Source: CBDAQA01 sp965198865
GTDB lineage: Bacteria > Planctomycetota > Phycisphaerae > Tepidisphaerales > Tepidisphaeraceae
Direction: 5' to 3'
Assembly: GCA_965198865.1 (NCBI GenBank)
Contig: CBDAQA010000002.1
Location: forward strand, 1-64,000
Length of the DNA: 64,000 bases
Made by a program: the position numbers and the translations under genes. How positions within the stretch are numbered: position 1 is the stretch's first letter; every line of letters starts with the position of its first letter. The notes below the pieces were generated by a model. It was not told the origin of the DNA. It searched no databases and saw only the letters and a list, made by a program, of their open reading frames with translations. This document shows, piece by piece, positions 32,901-41,273 of the stretch.

Positions 32901-33147
32901 TGCTGGTCATCTCCGTGATGCCCGCGATCCGCCCGAACTGCCGCTCCAGCGGCGTCACCACCGACGACGCCATCGTCTCCGGGCTCGCCCCCGGCAGGCC
33001 CGCCGACACGCTCACCGCCGGGAAGTCGACCTGCGGCAGCGGCGACACCGGCAGGTAGAAGTACGCCAGCCCCCCGGCCAGCGCGACGGCGATCGTCAGC
33101 AGCGTGGTCGCGACCGGACGGCGGATGAAGGGGGAGGAAAGACTCAT
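29989..33147 (-). CDS. RND efflux pump, MdtC/AcrB-like inner-membrane transporter
   Basis: A 1052-residue proton-driven pump. It opens MSLSSPFIRRPVATTLLTIA, has two large periplasmic loops and twelve membrane helices. The proton-relay Asp pair is present in ATGFVVDDAIVVVENISRHLE near residue 410. VYIILGVLYESLVHPITILS and MRTMTG..RP-type C-terminal segments mark the MdtBC (HAE1) branch. It is the second pump of the cluster, after 34874-38047, as in MdtB/MdtC heteromers. The adaptor is at 38148-39608; no outer-membrane TolC gene is in the window. Confidence 0.93.
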   Translation of the reverse strand: MSLSSPFIRRPVATTLLTIAVALAGGLAYFYLPVSPLPQVDFPAVSVSAGLPGASPETMASSVVTPLERQFGRIAGITEMTSSSTLGSANVNLVFDLDRDIDAAARDVQAAINAAAGYLPANLPSKPTYKKINPADAPIMILTMTSDVYDKPHMYDAASSILAQKLAQVDGVGQVNVGGSALPGVRVEVNPTRLNNAGLGLQDVKATLSAANANRPKGQISGHDGDGRPTLSLDTTDQLFKADQYRPLVVAYRNGSPVRVGDVADVTDSVEDIRQAGIFATKYVDRDGQTKVRPDPAVLLVISRQPGANIIATVDRINALLPQLQASIPAAMHVGVGMDRTTTIRASVKDVQKTLLISIGLVICVVFVFLRDWRATLIPSVAVPVSLIGTFAVMYVLNYSLDNLSLMALTIATGFVVDDAIVVVENISRHLEDGMDPTAAALRGASEIGFTVLSISVSLVAVFIPILLMGGYIGRLFREFAVTLSVAIGVSMLVSLTTTPMMCAALLKSSRDKRPGRLFRLSEAVFDWILAGYGHSLRWVLRHQPLMLGVTIGTVLLTVYLYTVVPKGFFPEQDTGRMSGFVKTDQHTSFQSMSKTLARAASAVAEDPAVANVLAFSGGRGAFNQAQMFATLEPKRADTVGQVMGRLRGKTGRIAGASVIFQPVQDIRIGGRQSSSQYQYSLAADNFADLTTWAPKMLAKMRTMTGQGIVDADTDQQNGGLQGDLTIDRDTAGRLGITPTLIDQVLYDAFGQEQVSVMYTQLNQYHVVMEVQPEFWQNPTEGLRHIYVPTAAGLQVPLSAFTTYKADTTALSVNHSGQFPSATLSFNLTPRTSLGAAVADIEDAGREIGLPATIHGTFAGTAQAFQDALGNELILIALALVSVYIILGVLYESLVHPITILSTIPSAGVGALLALLLTGNDLTVIAVIGIILLIGIVKKNAIMMIDFALEAERGGLSADEAIFQACVLRFRPITMTTMAALLGGLPLALGTGTGSELRKPLGIAIVGGLIFSQMLTLYTTPVIYLYLDRVRLFLRGGNSDSPAPIPPLAVPA

Positions 33148-33195
33148 GGAGGAAAGTTCGAAGGCGGAACGATCGAATGCCGAAACGCTGACGGA

Positions 33196-34464
33196 TCAAC
33201 CCGGATGGAACCGGTGGCCGCCGTCGTCCGGCGGTGGGGACGGCGGCGTGGGCGCTGGTGGCGTCGGCGTCGGTGCCGCGGGCGCCGGCGCGCTCGGCGG
33301 CGGCGTGGGCTGCTGCTGCTGCTGTTGCTGCGCCTGCTGTTGCGCGATCGTCTGCTGTTGCTGCTGGATCTGGTCCTGCTGCTGCTGGAGGAGCTGCCGC
33401 TGGCGGTCGGACTCGTCCTGCGCCTGCTGCTGTTGGTCGGCGAGCTGTCGCTGCTGGTCGGCCAGGCGCTGCGTGGCCTGGTCGATCGCCGCCTGCCGCT
33501 GGTTCGCCGCCGCCTGCGCCGCCGCGGCCCGCGCCTGGGCCACGGCCTGCACGCGGGCCCGGTACTGGTCGTTGAACAGCCCCTGCAGGTAGATCGCGAC
33601 GGCCGTCGTCACGCGGGGCGAGAACCGCAGCTGCGGGGCGTTCATCGCAACGGGGTCGGCCAGGTCCTTCTTGAACGCGCGGAGCTGTGGGGCCGCCTCG
33701 AGGATGCCCACCGCCGCGTCGCGGGCGAACGCGGCCAGCGGCGGGGAGACCGCGTCGAGCCGCCTCAGCGCGTCCCCGGCGTCCACCTCGGTCCGCGCCC
33801 GCCGCAGGTTCAGCGTGCGCACCTTGTCGGCGATGGCCGGCGGGTACGGCGGCACGACGGCGGCGCGGGCGGCGTCGAGCGCTGCCGTCGCGGTGCGCAG
33901 CTTGGCATCGGCTGCCGACCACTCGGGCGACGCGTCCAGCGCCTGCCGCTCGATCGACGCCAGCTTCGCCTTGTCGGCCAGCACGGCCCGGGCACGCTTG
34001 GTGATCGAGCGCTCGTCGACCGTTGGGGCGGCACGGGCGGCGTCGACGGCACCCTGGTCAGTGGCGAGGGCTGCGGTGGCCGCCTTGTGTTCCGGCGAGG
34101 CGACCGCGGCCGCCACGGCGCGCCGTCGCACTGTCTCGGCCTCGTCCGTCGCCGCCGCAAACGACTGTTTGGCGGCGACCACCCGCGGGTCGTCATCGGG
34201 TGTCATTGCCGCGGCGGCCGGCGTCAGGACGGGGATCGTCGTCGGGTCCGCGCCGGTCAAGTCGCCGATCTGCAGCGCGAGGTCGGCCGACTGCTGCTGC
34301 AGCAGGTTGGCCTGGTTCAGCAGGATCGATGCCTGCCGCGCCTGCGCCGGGGGCAGCGGCACGTTCGGCACCTGACCACGGGCTGCTGGGGTGAAGGCGG
34401 CGCTCACGGCCAGCGCCAGGGCGATCGGGCGTGCCCTGCTGCGTTGCGATTGTTGCATCCACAT
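33196..34464 (-). CDS. Exported Gln-rich coiled-coil protein within the RND cluster
   Basis: A 422-residue protein with a signal peptide (IALALAVSAAFTPAARGQ). Residues 35-300 are Ala-rich helical; residues about 300-385 are a Gln-rich coiled coil with runs of glutamine; the end is Pro-rich (PTPPPSAPAPAAPTPTP). It lies 48 bases upstream of the second pump gene. No family recognised. The place would suit a periplasmic helical partner, but it does not look like an outer-membrane factor. GGAGA precedes the ATG. Confidence 0.7.
   Translation of the reverse strand: MWMQQSQRSRARPIALALAVSAAFTPAARGQVPNVPLPPAQARQASILLNQANLLQQQSADLALQIGDLTGADPTTIPVLTPAAAAMTPDDDPRVVAAKQSFAAATDEAETVRRRAVAAAVASPEHKAATAALATDQGAVDAARAAPTVDERSITKRARAVLADKAKLASIERQALDASPEWSAADAKLRTATAALDAARAAVVPPYPPAIADKVRTLNLRRARTEVDAGDALRRLDAVSPPLAAFARDAAVGILEAAPQLRAFKKDLADPVAMNAPQLRFSPRVTTAVAIYLQGLFNDQYRARVQAVAQARAAAAQAAANQRQAAIDQATQRLADQQRQLADQQQQAQDESDRQRQLLQQQQDQIQQQQQTIAQQQAQQQQQQQPTPPPSAPAPAAPTPTPPAPTPPSPPPDDGGHRFHPG
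33309..33480 (-). repeat. CAG/CTG-rich low-complexity tract coding polyglutamine
   Basis: Runs of CTG/TTG on the plus strand code for repeated Gln in the coiled-coil protein (up to seven in a row). Such tracts can change length by slippage. Confidence 0.75.
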
Positions 34465-34546
34465 GGGAATCTCCTATCACCCGATAGACAATCGAACGGC
34501 GAGCGAGTTAGTCGGGCGGGGTAGATCCCACCCCCCACGTTGACGT

Positions 34547-34765
34547 TCACGCTGGCGCGGCGACCTCTAGCGTTTCCACTTGCGTCGACGGTCGCGGAAT
34601 CCTCTCGCCCCGCTCTCTCATGTCGGCCAGGTGGAGGGCGATCGCCTCGGCCATCAAACGCACGACGCGCGGCCGTGACTTCGCGACCGCAACGCACCCA
34701 GGCAGGTCCGGGACGTAGGCCCCGAAGCTGGATCCTTCCTTCTCGATAACGGTCGCGTGCCTCAT
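34547..34765 (-). CDS. Orphan HicB-like antitoxin
   Basis: A 72-residue protein with the HicB pattern: ATVIEKEGSSFGAYVPDLPG, CVAVAKSRPRVVRLMAEAIALHL. HicB is the partial RNase-H-like antitoxin of the mRNA-cleaving toxin HicA. No HicA lies on either side; it sits between two RND pump genes next to a palindromic repeat. GAGGAACCG precedes the ATG. Stand-alone HicB proteins are common, and the missing C-terminal DNA-binding part suggests it is not a self-regulator. Confidence 0.82.
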   Translation of the reverse strand: MRHATVIEKEGSSFGAYVPDLPGCVAVAKSRPRVVRLMAEAIALHLADMRERGERIPRPSTQVETLEVAAPA

Positions 34766-34799
34766 CGGTTCCTCATCACGTTGGTGGCATGCACGCGCC

Positions 34800-34867
34800 G
34801 TTTAGCGGCCGTCCCGAAGGGACGTTTATCGCGAACCGAAGAGCGTCCCATACGGCCGCCGCTAAAC
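34800..34867. repeat. Palindromic element GTTTAGCGG family
   Basis: Arms GTTTAGCGGCCGTCCCGAAG and an imperfect inverse ending CCGCTAAAC, directly after the first RND pump gene. See 38068-38137 for a closer copy. Confidence 0.8.
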
Positions 34868-34873
34868 GGGCGG

Positions 34874-37800
34874 TCACGCCGGCACCGGGGCCACGCCCGG
34901 CGTCGACTCGTGGCTCGCGCCGTGCACGACCGCCCCGAACCGCTTGCCGATCCGGTCGAAGAACAGGTAGATCACCGGCGTCGTGTACAGCGTCAGCACC
35001 TGGCTGAAGATCAGCCCGCCGATCATCGAGATGCCCAGGGGGCGGCGCAGCTCGCTGCCGGTGCCGGTGCCCAGCGCCAGCGGCACTCCGCCCAGCAGGG
35101 CGGCGAAGGTCGTCATCAGGATCGGCCGCAGCCGCAGCAGGCAGGCCTTGTAGATCGCGTCGTGCGGGCTCATCCCCTCGTGGCGCTCGGCGTCGAGCGC
35201 GAAGTCGATCATCATGATCGCGTTCTTCTTCACGATGCCCAGCAGCAGGATGATGCCGATCAGCGCGATCACGCTGAAGTCGTTCCCCGTCGCCATCAGC
35301 GCCAGGAACGCCCCCACGGCGGCCGACGGCAACGTGCTCAGGATCGTGATCGGGTGGATGTAGCTCTCGTACAGCACGCCCAGCACGATGTAGACCGTGA
35401 CCACGGCCGCCAGGATCAGCAGCGACTCGCCGGCCAGCGACGCCGTGAACGCCTGGGCCGTCCCCTGGAACCCCGCCTGGATGCTGGCCGGTGGGGCGAC
35501 GTCGGCGTACGCCTTGTTCACGGCCAGCACCGCGTCGCCCAGGCTCGCCTGGGGCGCGAGGTTGAACGAGATCGTGACGACCGGGAACTGCCCCTGGTGG
35601 TTGACCGCCAGCGGCTCCGACGCCGACTCGTAGTGCGTGAACGCCGCCAGCGGCACCATGCCCGTGCCCGTCGTGGCACCGGTGCCGGTCCCGCCCGTCG
35701 CGCCGCCGGTCGCGCCGGTCCCCCTGACGTAGATGTCGTTCAGCTTCCGCGGCTGGTTGGCGAAGGTCGGGCTCACCTCCATCACGACGTGGTACTGGTT
35801 CAGCTGCGTGTAGAGCGTGCTGATCTGCCGCTGCCCGAACGCGTCGTACAGCGTGTTGTCGATCTGCGACGGCGTGATCCCCAGCCGGCCGGCCGTGTCG
35901 CGGTCGATCACCAGCGTCACCTTCCGCCCCCCGTTCTGCAGGTCGCTGGCCACGTCGCGCAGCTGCGGGATCGCCCGCAGCCGCTCCACCACCTTCGGCA
36001 CCCACTCGGCCAGCTCGGTCCCGTCCGTGTCCTCCATCGTGTACTGGTACTGCGTCCGGCTCACCCGGTCCTCGACCGACAGGTCCTGCACCGGCTGCAT
36101 GTACAGCGTGATCCCCTCCACGGCCGTCAGCTTCTCCTGCAGCCGGCGGATCACGTCCGACGCCGTCACGCCCCGGCGCTGCTCCACGGGCACCAGGTTG
36201 ATCTGGATGCGCCCGCTGTTCAGCGTCGTGTTGGTCCCGTCGATGCCGATGAAGCTGCTCAGGCTCGCCACGGCCGGGTCGGCGCCGATCACCTTGGCCA
36301 GCGCCTGCTGGCGCTGGCTCATCGCGTCGAAGCTGACGTCCTGCGGCGCCTCGCTGATGCCCAGCAGCACGCCGGTGTCCTGCACGGGGAAGAACCCCTT
36401 GGGGATCGCGTCGTACAGGTACACCGTCAGCCCCAGCGTCGCCGCGGCGACCAGCAGCGTCAGCGGCTGGTGCCGCAGCACCACGTCCAGCGTGCTGGCG
36501 TAACCGTTGATGATCGCTTGGAACACGCGCTCGCTGGCGTGGTACAGCCGGCCCTGCTCGCCCTGGGGCTTGTGCCTGAGCAGCTTGGCGCACATCATCG
36601 GCGTCAGCGTCAGCGACACGATGGCCGACACGAGGATCGTCACGCTCAGCGTCACCGCGAACTCGCGGAACAGCCGGCCGACGATGTCCCCCATGAACAG
36701 CAGCGGGATCAGCACCGCGATCAGCGAGATGCTCAGGCTGACGATCGTGAACCCGATCTGGGCCGACCCTCTCAGCGCCGCCTCGAGCGCCCCCTCGCCC
36801 TGCTCGATGTAGCGGATGATGTTCTCGATCATCACGATCGCGTCGTCCACCACGAACCCCGTGCTGATGGTCAGCGCCATCAGCGTCAGGTTGTTCAGGC
36901 TGTACCCCAGCATGTACATGACCGCGAACGTGCCCACGATCGACAGCGGCACCGCCACGGCCGGGATGATCGTGGCCGCCACGTTCCGCAGGAACACGAA
37001 GATGACCGCCACCACCAGCGCCACGGTCAGGCACAGCTCGAACTCCACGTCGGCCACGCTGGCGCGGATCGTGGTGGTCCGGTCGGTCAGCGGCGTGATG
37101 GTCACGCCGCCGGGCAGGCTCGCCTTCAGCCGCGGCAGCAGCTCGTTCACCGAGTCGACCACCGCGATGATGTTCGCCCCCGGCTGCCGCTGGATGTTGA
37201 GGATGACGGCCGGCGTCTCGTTCATCCACGCCGCCTGCCGCACGTTCTCCGCCCCGTCGGTCACGGTCGCCACGTCGCTGAGCCGGATCGGCGACCCGTC
37301 CCTGTAGGCGATGATCAGCGGTCGGTACCCCGCGCTGGTCAGCAACTGGTCGTTCGTCGCCAGCGTGTACGACTGGTGCGGGCCATCCGTCGTGCCCTTG
37401 GCCCCGTTCACGTTCTGCGCCACGACGGCGTTGCGCACGTCCTCCAGGTTCAGCCCCCGCGCCGACACCGCCGTCGGGTTCACCTGGATCCGCACCGCCG
37501 GCCGCTGCCCACCGCTGATGCTCACCAACCCCACGCCCGGCAGCTGCGAGATCTTCTGGGCCAGCCGCGTGTCGGCCAGGTCCTCCACCTGCGTCAGCGG
37601 CAGGCGGTCGCTCGTCAGCGCCAGCGTCAGGATCGGCGTGTCGGCGGGGTTGGTCTTGGCGTAGATCGGCGGGTTGGGCAGGTCGGTCGGCAGGTACGTC
37701 GTCGCCGCGTTGATCGCCGCCTGCACCTCCTGCTCGGCCACGTCGATGTTCAGCGACAGGTTGAACTCCAGCGTGATCAGCGAGCTCCCCTGGCTGCTGG

Positions 37801-38047
37801 TGCTGGTCATCTGGCTCAGCCCCGGCACCTGCCCGAACTGCCGCTCCAGCGGCGCCGTCACGCTGCTGGCCATTACGTCCGGCCCGGCCCCCGGGTAGAA
37901 CGTCTGCACCTGGATGATCGGGTAGTCCACCTGCGGCAGGGCCGACACGGCCAGCTCGCGGAACGCGACCACGCCGACCAGCAGGATCGCCACCATCAGC
38001 AGCGACGTGGCGACCGGACGGAGGATGAAGATGCGGGAGGGGGACAT
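34874..38047 (-). CDS. RND efflux pump, MdtB/AcrB-like inner-membrane transporter
   Basis: A 1057-residue homologue of the pump at 29989-33147. It opens with SRIFILRPVATSLLMVAILL and has the relay Asp pair in STGFVVDDAIVMIENIIRYI. Shared stretches include YDAFGQRQISTLYTQLNQYH and LGIVKKNAIMMIDFAL. An unusual Gly/Thr insert (GATGGATGGTGTGATTGTG) interrupts a periplasmic loop. With the adaptor upstream and the second pump downstream this gives the MdtABC order A-B-C, broken by hicB and the Gln-rich gene. Confidence 0.93.
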   Translation of the reverse strand: MSPSRIFILRPVATSLLMVAILLVGVVAFRELAVSALPQVDYPIIQVQTFYPGAGPDVMASSVTAPLERQFGQVPGLSQMTSTSSQGSSLITLEFNLSLNIDVAEQEVQAAINAATTYLPTDLPNPPIYAKTNPADTPILTLALTSDRLPLTQVEDLADTRLAQKISQLPGVGLVSISGGQRPAVRIQVNPTAVSARGLNLEDVRNAVVAQNVNGAKGTTDGPHQSYTLATNDQLLTSAGYRPLIIAYRDGSPIRLSDVATVTDGAENVRQAAWMNETPAVILNIQRQPGANIIAVVDSVNELLPRLKASLPGGVTITPLTDRTTTIRASVADVEFELCLTVALVVAVIFVFLRNVAATIIPAVAVPLSIVGTFAVMYMLGYSLNNLTLMALTISTGFVVDDAIVMIENIIRYIEQGEGALEAALRGSAQIGFTIVSLSISLIAVLIPLLFMGDIVGRLFREFAVTLSVTILVSAIVSLTLTPMMCAKLLRHKPQGEQGRLYHASERVFQAIINGYASTLDVVLRHQPLTLLVAAATLGLTVYLYDAIPKGFFPVQDTGVLLGISEAPQDVSFDAMSQRQQALAKVIGADPAVASLSSFIGIDGTNTTLNSGRIQINLVPVEQRRGVTASDVIRRLQEKLTAVEGITLYMQPVQDLSVEDRVSRTQYQYTMEDTDGTELAEWVPKVVERLRAIPQLRDVASDLQNGGRKVTLVIDRDTAGRLGITPSQIDNTLYDAFGQRQISTLYTQLNQYHVVMEVSPTFANQPRKLNDIYVRGTGATGGATGGTGTGATTGTGMVPLAAFTHYESASEPLAVNHQGQFPVVTISFNLAPQASLGDAVLAVNKAYADVAPPASIQAGFQGTAQAFTASLAGESLLILAAVVTVYIVLGVLYESYIHPITILSTLPSAAVGAFLALMATGNDFSVIALIGIILLLGIVKKNAIMMIDFALDAERHEGMSPHDAIYKACLLRLRPILMTTFAALLGGVPLALGTGTGSELRRPLGISMIGGLIFSQVLTLYTTPVIYLFFDRIGKRFGAVVHGASHESTPGVAPVPA

Positions 38048-38067
38048 GCGGATCCGCTGTGAGGACC

Positions 38068-38137
38068 GTTTAGCGGTCGCCCCGAAGGGGCACTCTTCGA
38101 CGTTCGGCCGCGTGCCCCTTCGGGGCGACCGCTAAAC
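38068..38137. repeat. Palindromic element GTTTAGCGGTCGCCCC, best-preserved copy
   Basis: Arms GTTTAGCGGTCGCCCCGAAG and a nearly perfect inverse (CTTCGGGGCGACCGCTAAAC). It lies between the adaptor and first pump genes, where it could trim read-through of the operon. Confidence 0.85.
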
Positions 38138-38147
38138 GGGACGTTGG

Positions 38148-39608
38148 TTACTGCGGCTTGTGCTTGTGCGCGTGCATGCCCGCCGTGAACGGCCGCGTCG
38201 TCGCGCCGCCGGTCGCCTCGGGCCGGTCCATCGCCGGCCCGCCGACGCCCGTCGCGTCCATCGGCGTCGGGCCGGTCGTCGGCCGGGTCGCCCCGCGCCG
38301 GCCGGTGGTCTCGTTCTCGGTGCGCGGCAGCACCTTCATGCCGTCGATCAGCTTGTCCACGCCGGTGGTCACCACCACGTCGCCCGGCTCCAGCCCGTCG
38401 GTCACCACCGTGGTGTCGGCCTCGTCCGGGCCCACGGCCGACAACGCCTTGCCCAGCGTCACCGTCCGCATCTTCACGGTCTTCTCCTTCGGGTCGTCCC
38501 CCTCGGCCAGGTAGACGAACGTGTCGCCCGCCGCGTTGTGCTGCACGGCCAGCGACGGGATCAGCACCGCGTCCCTTATCGTGTCCACCAGCAGCCGGGC
38601 GTTCACCGCCTGCTGCGGGAACAGGGCGCCGTCGGCGTTGTCGAACTGGGCCTTGGCCTTGATGGTCAGCGTGGTCGGGTCGATCGCGCTGTCCAGCGCC
38701 AGCAGCGTCCCCCGCGCCAGCCGGTGCGTCAGCGTCCGGTCGTACGCGTCCACCCGCACCGGCTGCCCGCTCTGCCGCCGCTTCTGCAGCTGCTCCAGCT
38801 CGTCCTCGGCCAGCGTGAACACCACCGTGATCGGCTGCTCCTGCGTGATCACGACCAGGCTCGTGGTGCCGGCCGCGTGGACGATGTTCCCCACGTCCAC
38901 CAGCCGCAGCCCGATCGTCCCGTCGATCGGCGAGGTCACGTGGCAGTAGTCCAGGTTCACCTGGGCCGCGTCGATGTTCGCCTGGTCCACCGCGATCGCT
39001 CCGGCCGCGGTGTCCCGGGCGGCGGTGTCCGTCTGGAACTGTTGCTCGGCGATCGCCTTGGTCTTCAGCGCCTCGGTGTCGGACTTCACGTTCCAGTCGG
39101 CGATCGCCTCCGCCGCCCTGTCCTTCTTCAGCTGCCCCTTGGCCTGGTCGAGCACCGCCTGGTAGGGCGCGGGGTCGATCTGCAGCAGGAAGTCGCCCGC
39201 TTTGACGTGCTGCCCCTCGGTGTAGTGGATCTCGGTGATCGCCCCGTCGACCCGCGTGAGCAGGTCGACCGTCTTCAGCGGCGTCACCACGCCCAGCCCG
39301 TACAGGTACACGGGCAGGTCCCCCTTGCGAGCCGTCGCCACCACGACCGGCAGGTCGCGCGTCGCCCCACCCCGGCGTCCGCCCCCGGCCGCCGCGCTCG
39401 CCCGCACGGCGTGGATCCGCCACACCAGTCCCAACCCCAGGCCGACCGCCACCACGACGATCAGCAGCCACGCCCACCACGGCGTCCGCCCGTGAGCGTG
39501 CGGGTCGGCATGCAGGTCATGCGCCGGTGGCGGCTGCACCGCGGCCGGCTGCGCGCGGGTGGGGATCGGATCGGCAGAGCGGCGGATTTCCGGGGGGGCG
39601 GTCTTCAT
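38148..39608 (-). CDS. RND periplasmic adaptor (MdtA/AcrA-like)
   Basis: A 486-residue membrane-fusion protein anchored by WWAWLLIVVVAVGLGLGLVW near residue 44. The lipoyl halves (DLPVYLYGLGVVTPLKTVDL, VTSPIDGTIGLRLVDVGNIV) flank a helical hairpin (ALKTKAIAEQQFQTDTAARD); beta-barrel and membrane-proximal domains follow. KTVDLLTRVDGAITEIHYTEG is typical of MdtA. The tail is His-rich (MHAHKHKPQ) and the N-terminus too (HDLHADPHAHG), which could bind metal. First gene of the efflux cluster. Confidence 0.92.
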   Translation of the reverse strand: MKTAPPEIRRSADPIPTRAQPAAVQPPPAHDLHADPHAHGRTPWWAWLLIVVVAVGLGLGLVWRIHAVRASAAAGGGRRGGATRDLPVVVATARKGDLPVYLYGLGVVTPLKTVDLLTRVDGAITEIHYTEGQHVKAGDFLLQIDPAPYQAVLDQAKGQLKKDRAAEAIADWNVKSDTEALKTKAIAEQQFQTDTAARDTAAGAIAVDQANIDAAQVNLDYCHVTSPIDGTIGLRLVDVGNIVHAAGTTSLVVITQEQPITVVFTLAEDELEQLQKRRQSGQPVRVDAYDRTLTHRLARGTLLALDSAIDPTTLTIKAKAQFDNADGALFPQQAVNARLLVDTIRDAVLIPSLAVQHNAAGDTFVYLAEGDDPKEKTVKMRTVTLGKALSAVGPDEADTTVVTDGLEPGDVVVTTGVDKLIDGMKVLPRTENETTGRRGATRPTTGPTPMDATGVGGPAMDRPEATGGATTRPFTAGMHAHKHKPQ

Positions 39609-39765
39609 AGGTGGCTCGCGCGGACGACGTGCTGCGGGAGCCCCGAACTATATTCCGAACCGCGCCGTTGGCACCACGGCAGTTCGGCGGATGCGCCGCA
39701 TACGCCGATCGGCGTACGCGCACGGCTGCACCCGAGGAGCCGCGCGCCCGTATGCGATCGCCCTG

Positions 39766-40407
39766 TCAGCCGTCCAAGCGCAGGATGCCCCGCTCCACCG
39801 CTAGGGTCACCGCGTGTGCCCGGTCGCTGGCGCGAAGCTTCGCCAGGATGCTCTGCACCTGCGTCTTCACGGTTCCGCCAGCCGTCCCCAGGCGCAGGGC
39901 GATCTCCTTGTTCGACAGGCCGCGCGCCGCCAGCTGCAGCACCTCCACCTCGCGCGGCGTCAGCGCCGCCGCCGGTAGCGGCGAGTGGGCGCTGAGCCGT
40001 TCCGCCACCGCCGCCGGCACCAGTTGCCTTCCCGCGTTCACCAGGCGGACCGCCCCGACCACGTCGCTGTGGACCATCTCCTTCAGCAGGTACCCGCTCA
40101 CGCCGGCCGAGAGCGCCCGGTAAATTTCCTGATCCCCGTCGTAGCTGGTGAGTGCGATCACCTTGGCCGTGGGATCGACCGCCCGGATGGCGACCGTCGC
40201 CGCCACGCCGTCCACGCCGGGCATGCGCAGGTCCATCAGCGTCACGTCGGGCCGGTGCTTCTGGAACAGCTCCACCGCCTCGGCACCCCCGCCCGCCTCG
40301 GCCACCAGGTCCAGGTCGGGCTCGGCCGCGAGGATGGCGGCGATCCCCTTGCGAACCAGCGGGTGGTCATCAGCGCACAACACGCGAATCGTCGGCCGGT
40401 CGGTCAT
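39766..40407 (-). CDS. NarL/FixJ-type response regulator
   Basis: A 213-residue regulator. The receiver domain has the acidic pair CADDHPLVRKG, phosphoacceptor Asp in VTLMDLRMPGVDG near residue 59, Thr/Ser in VIALTSYDGD and Lys in GYLLKEMVHSD. The LuxR-type helix-turn-helix is LTPREVEVLQLAARGLSNKE (about residue 150 on). No histidine kinase lies nearby, so the partner is elsewhere. ATG 40407 is supported by GAGG about 8 bases upstream. It lies between the secretion operon and the efflux cluster on the same strand and could control either. Confidence 0.92.
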   Translation of the reverse strand: MTDRPTIRVLCADDHPLVRKGIAAILAAEPDLDLVAEAGGGAEAVELFQKHRPDVTLMDLRMPGVDGVAATVAIRAVDPTAKVIALTSYDGDQEIYRALSAGVSGYLLKEMVHSDVVGAVRLVNAGRQLVPAAVAERLSAHSPLPAAALTPREVEVLQLAARGLSNKEIALRLGTAGGTVKTQVQSILAKLRASDRAHAVTLAVERGILRLDG

Positions 40408-40874
40408 GAGTAGTGCCTCGGCTCCCCCGTGCTGTGGGCGATGATAGCAACACCCGCTCGCCCTCCGACGCCGGGGCGCGACAGGCAACACTGCCATAGC
40501 GCTTCCAGCGGTCAGCCGGAAGCACCGTCGCCTATACGGCAATGCTCAGGGACGCCCCGACTGAATTTTCGCTGAATCGGGCAAATTGCTTTTGAAGAAT
40601 TGCCTGCGGCCGCTATGCTTCTCGCCGCTGGCGGGTTGCTGGCGTGCTGGTATCCCCCCTACCACGCGCCACCCCGCCGGCTTTTTGCGCTGACGGTTAG
40701 GCTACCGATAGGCGGTGCAACGACCTTGGCGGGCGTTGTGTCCGCTCTCCGCCGCTTGCGGCTTCGCGGGCCATCGCCCGTGGTGCGGCAGTGGACTGAT
40801 GTTTCCCGACGCGGCGAGCGGAGGGACAAGACGCCGGCTGCGGCGAAACGAAGGCGGATTCGGGCACCAAGGCA
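40408..40874. other. Intergenic region, no gene seen
   Basis: About 470 bases between the end of the secretion operon and the response regulator, both on the minus strand. It holds a short hairpin (GCCCCGA..TCGGGC at about 40553-40581) in an AT-richer island. Frames here carry no recognisable protein. Confidence 0.5.
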
Positions 40875-41273
40875 TCAGCCCGCATCGCAGGTCACGGACG
40901 CCAGCTGCCACCCCGTCGCGGCCCGCTTCCACGCCATCCGCTGCGTGGCTCGATGCCCTTCGCCCTCGGCCGTCAGCGTGACCTCGACGCTTCCCGCCGC
41001 CCCGGGTGCCGCCCGCACCTTCACGGCGTACCCCGCCAACTCGGTTGGCACGCTGAACGACCACGAGTCCAATTCGGGTTGGGTCCACCCGCTTGCCCGG
41101 GCCGCGGCGTCGGCACCGGCGGCCAGTAGCAACTGCCGCAGCTGGGCGTCGGCCACCAGCGCCCGCGTCCGCCGCACGTCCGCCACGCCCGCGGCCGCCA
41201 CCACGGCCAGCGCGGCCGTCATCAGCCCGACCAGGAACACCGCCGGGATCGTCAGGAATCCGCGTCGCCTCAT
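40875..41273 (-). CDS. Minor pseudopilin-like protein (GspK-like N-terminus)
   Basis: A 132-residue protein opening MRRRGFLTIPAVFLVGLMTA: a prepilin-peptidase site G|F and hydrophobic helix, but with no Glu at +5, as in the tip pseudopilin GspK. It is much shorter than a true GspK, so the equivalence is tentative. The rest (LRQLLLAAGADAAARASGW, VKVRAAPGAAGSVEVTLTAE) looks like a small beta domain. ATG overlaps the previous stop (ATGA). Last gene of the operon. Confidence 0.7.
   Translation of the reverse strand: MRRRGFLTIPAVFLVGLMTAALAVVAAAGVADVRRTRALVADAQLRQLLLAAGADAAARASGWTQPELDSWSFSVPTELAGYAVKVRAAPGAAGSVEVTLTAEGEGHRATQRMAWKRAATGWQLASVTCDAG

Noticed and set aside
30460..34524. A very long open frame on the plus strand across the second RND pump and Gln-rich genes
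   Set aside because: It is antisense to clear protein families on the minus strand, rich in Arg/His/Gln/Gly with no motif, and results from high GC with few stop codons.
34757..38062. Long plus-strand open frame over the first RND pump gene
   Set aside because: Mirror of the real minus-strand pump; composition (RRHRRDDRGR-like runs) is not protein-like and there is no ribosome site.
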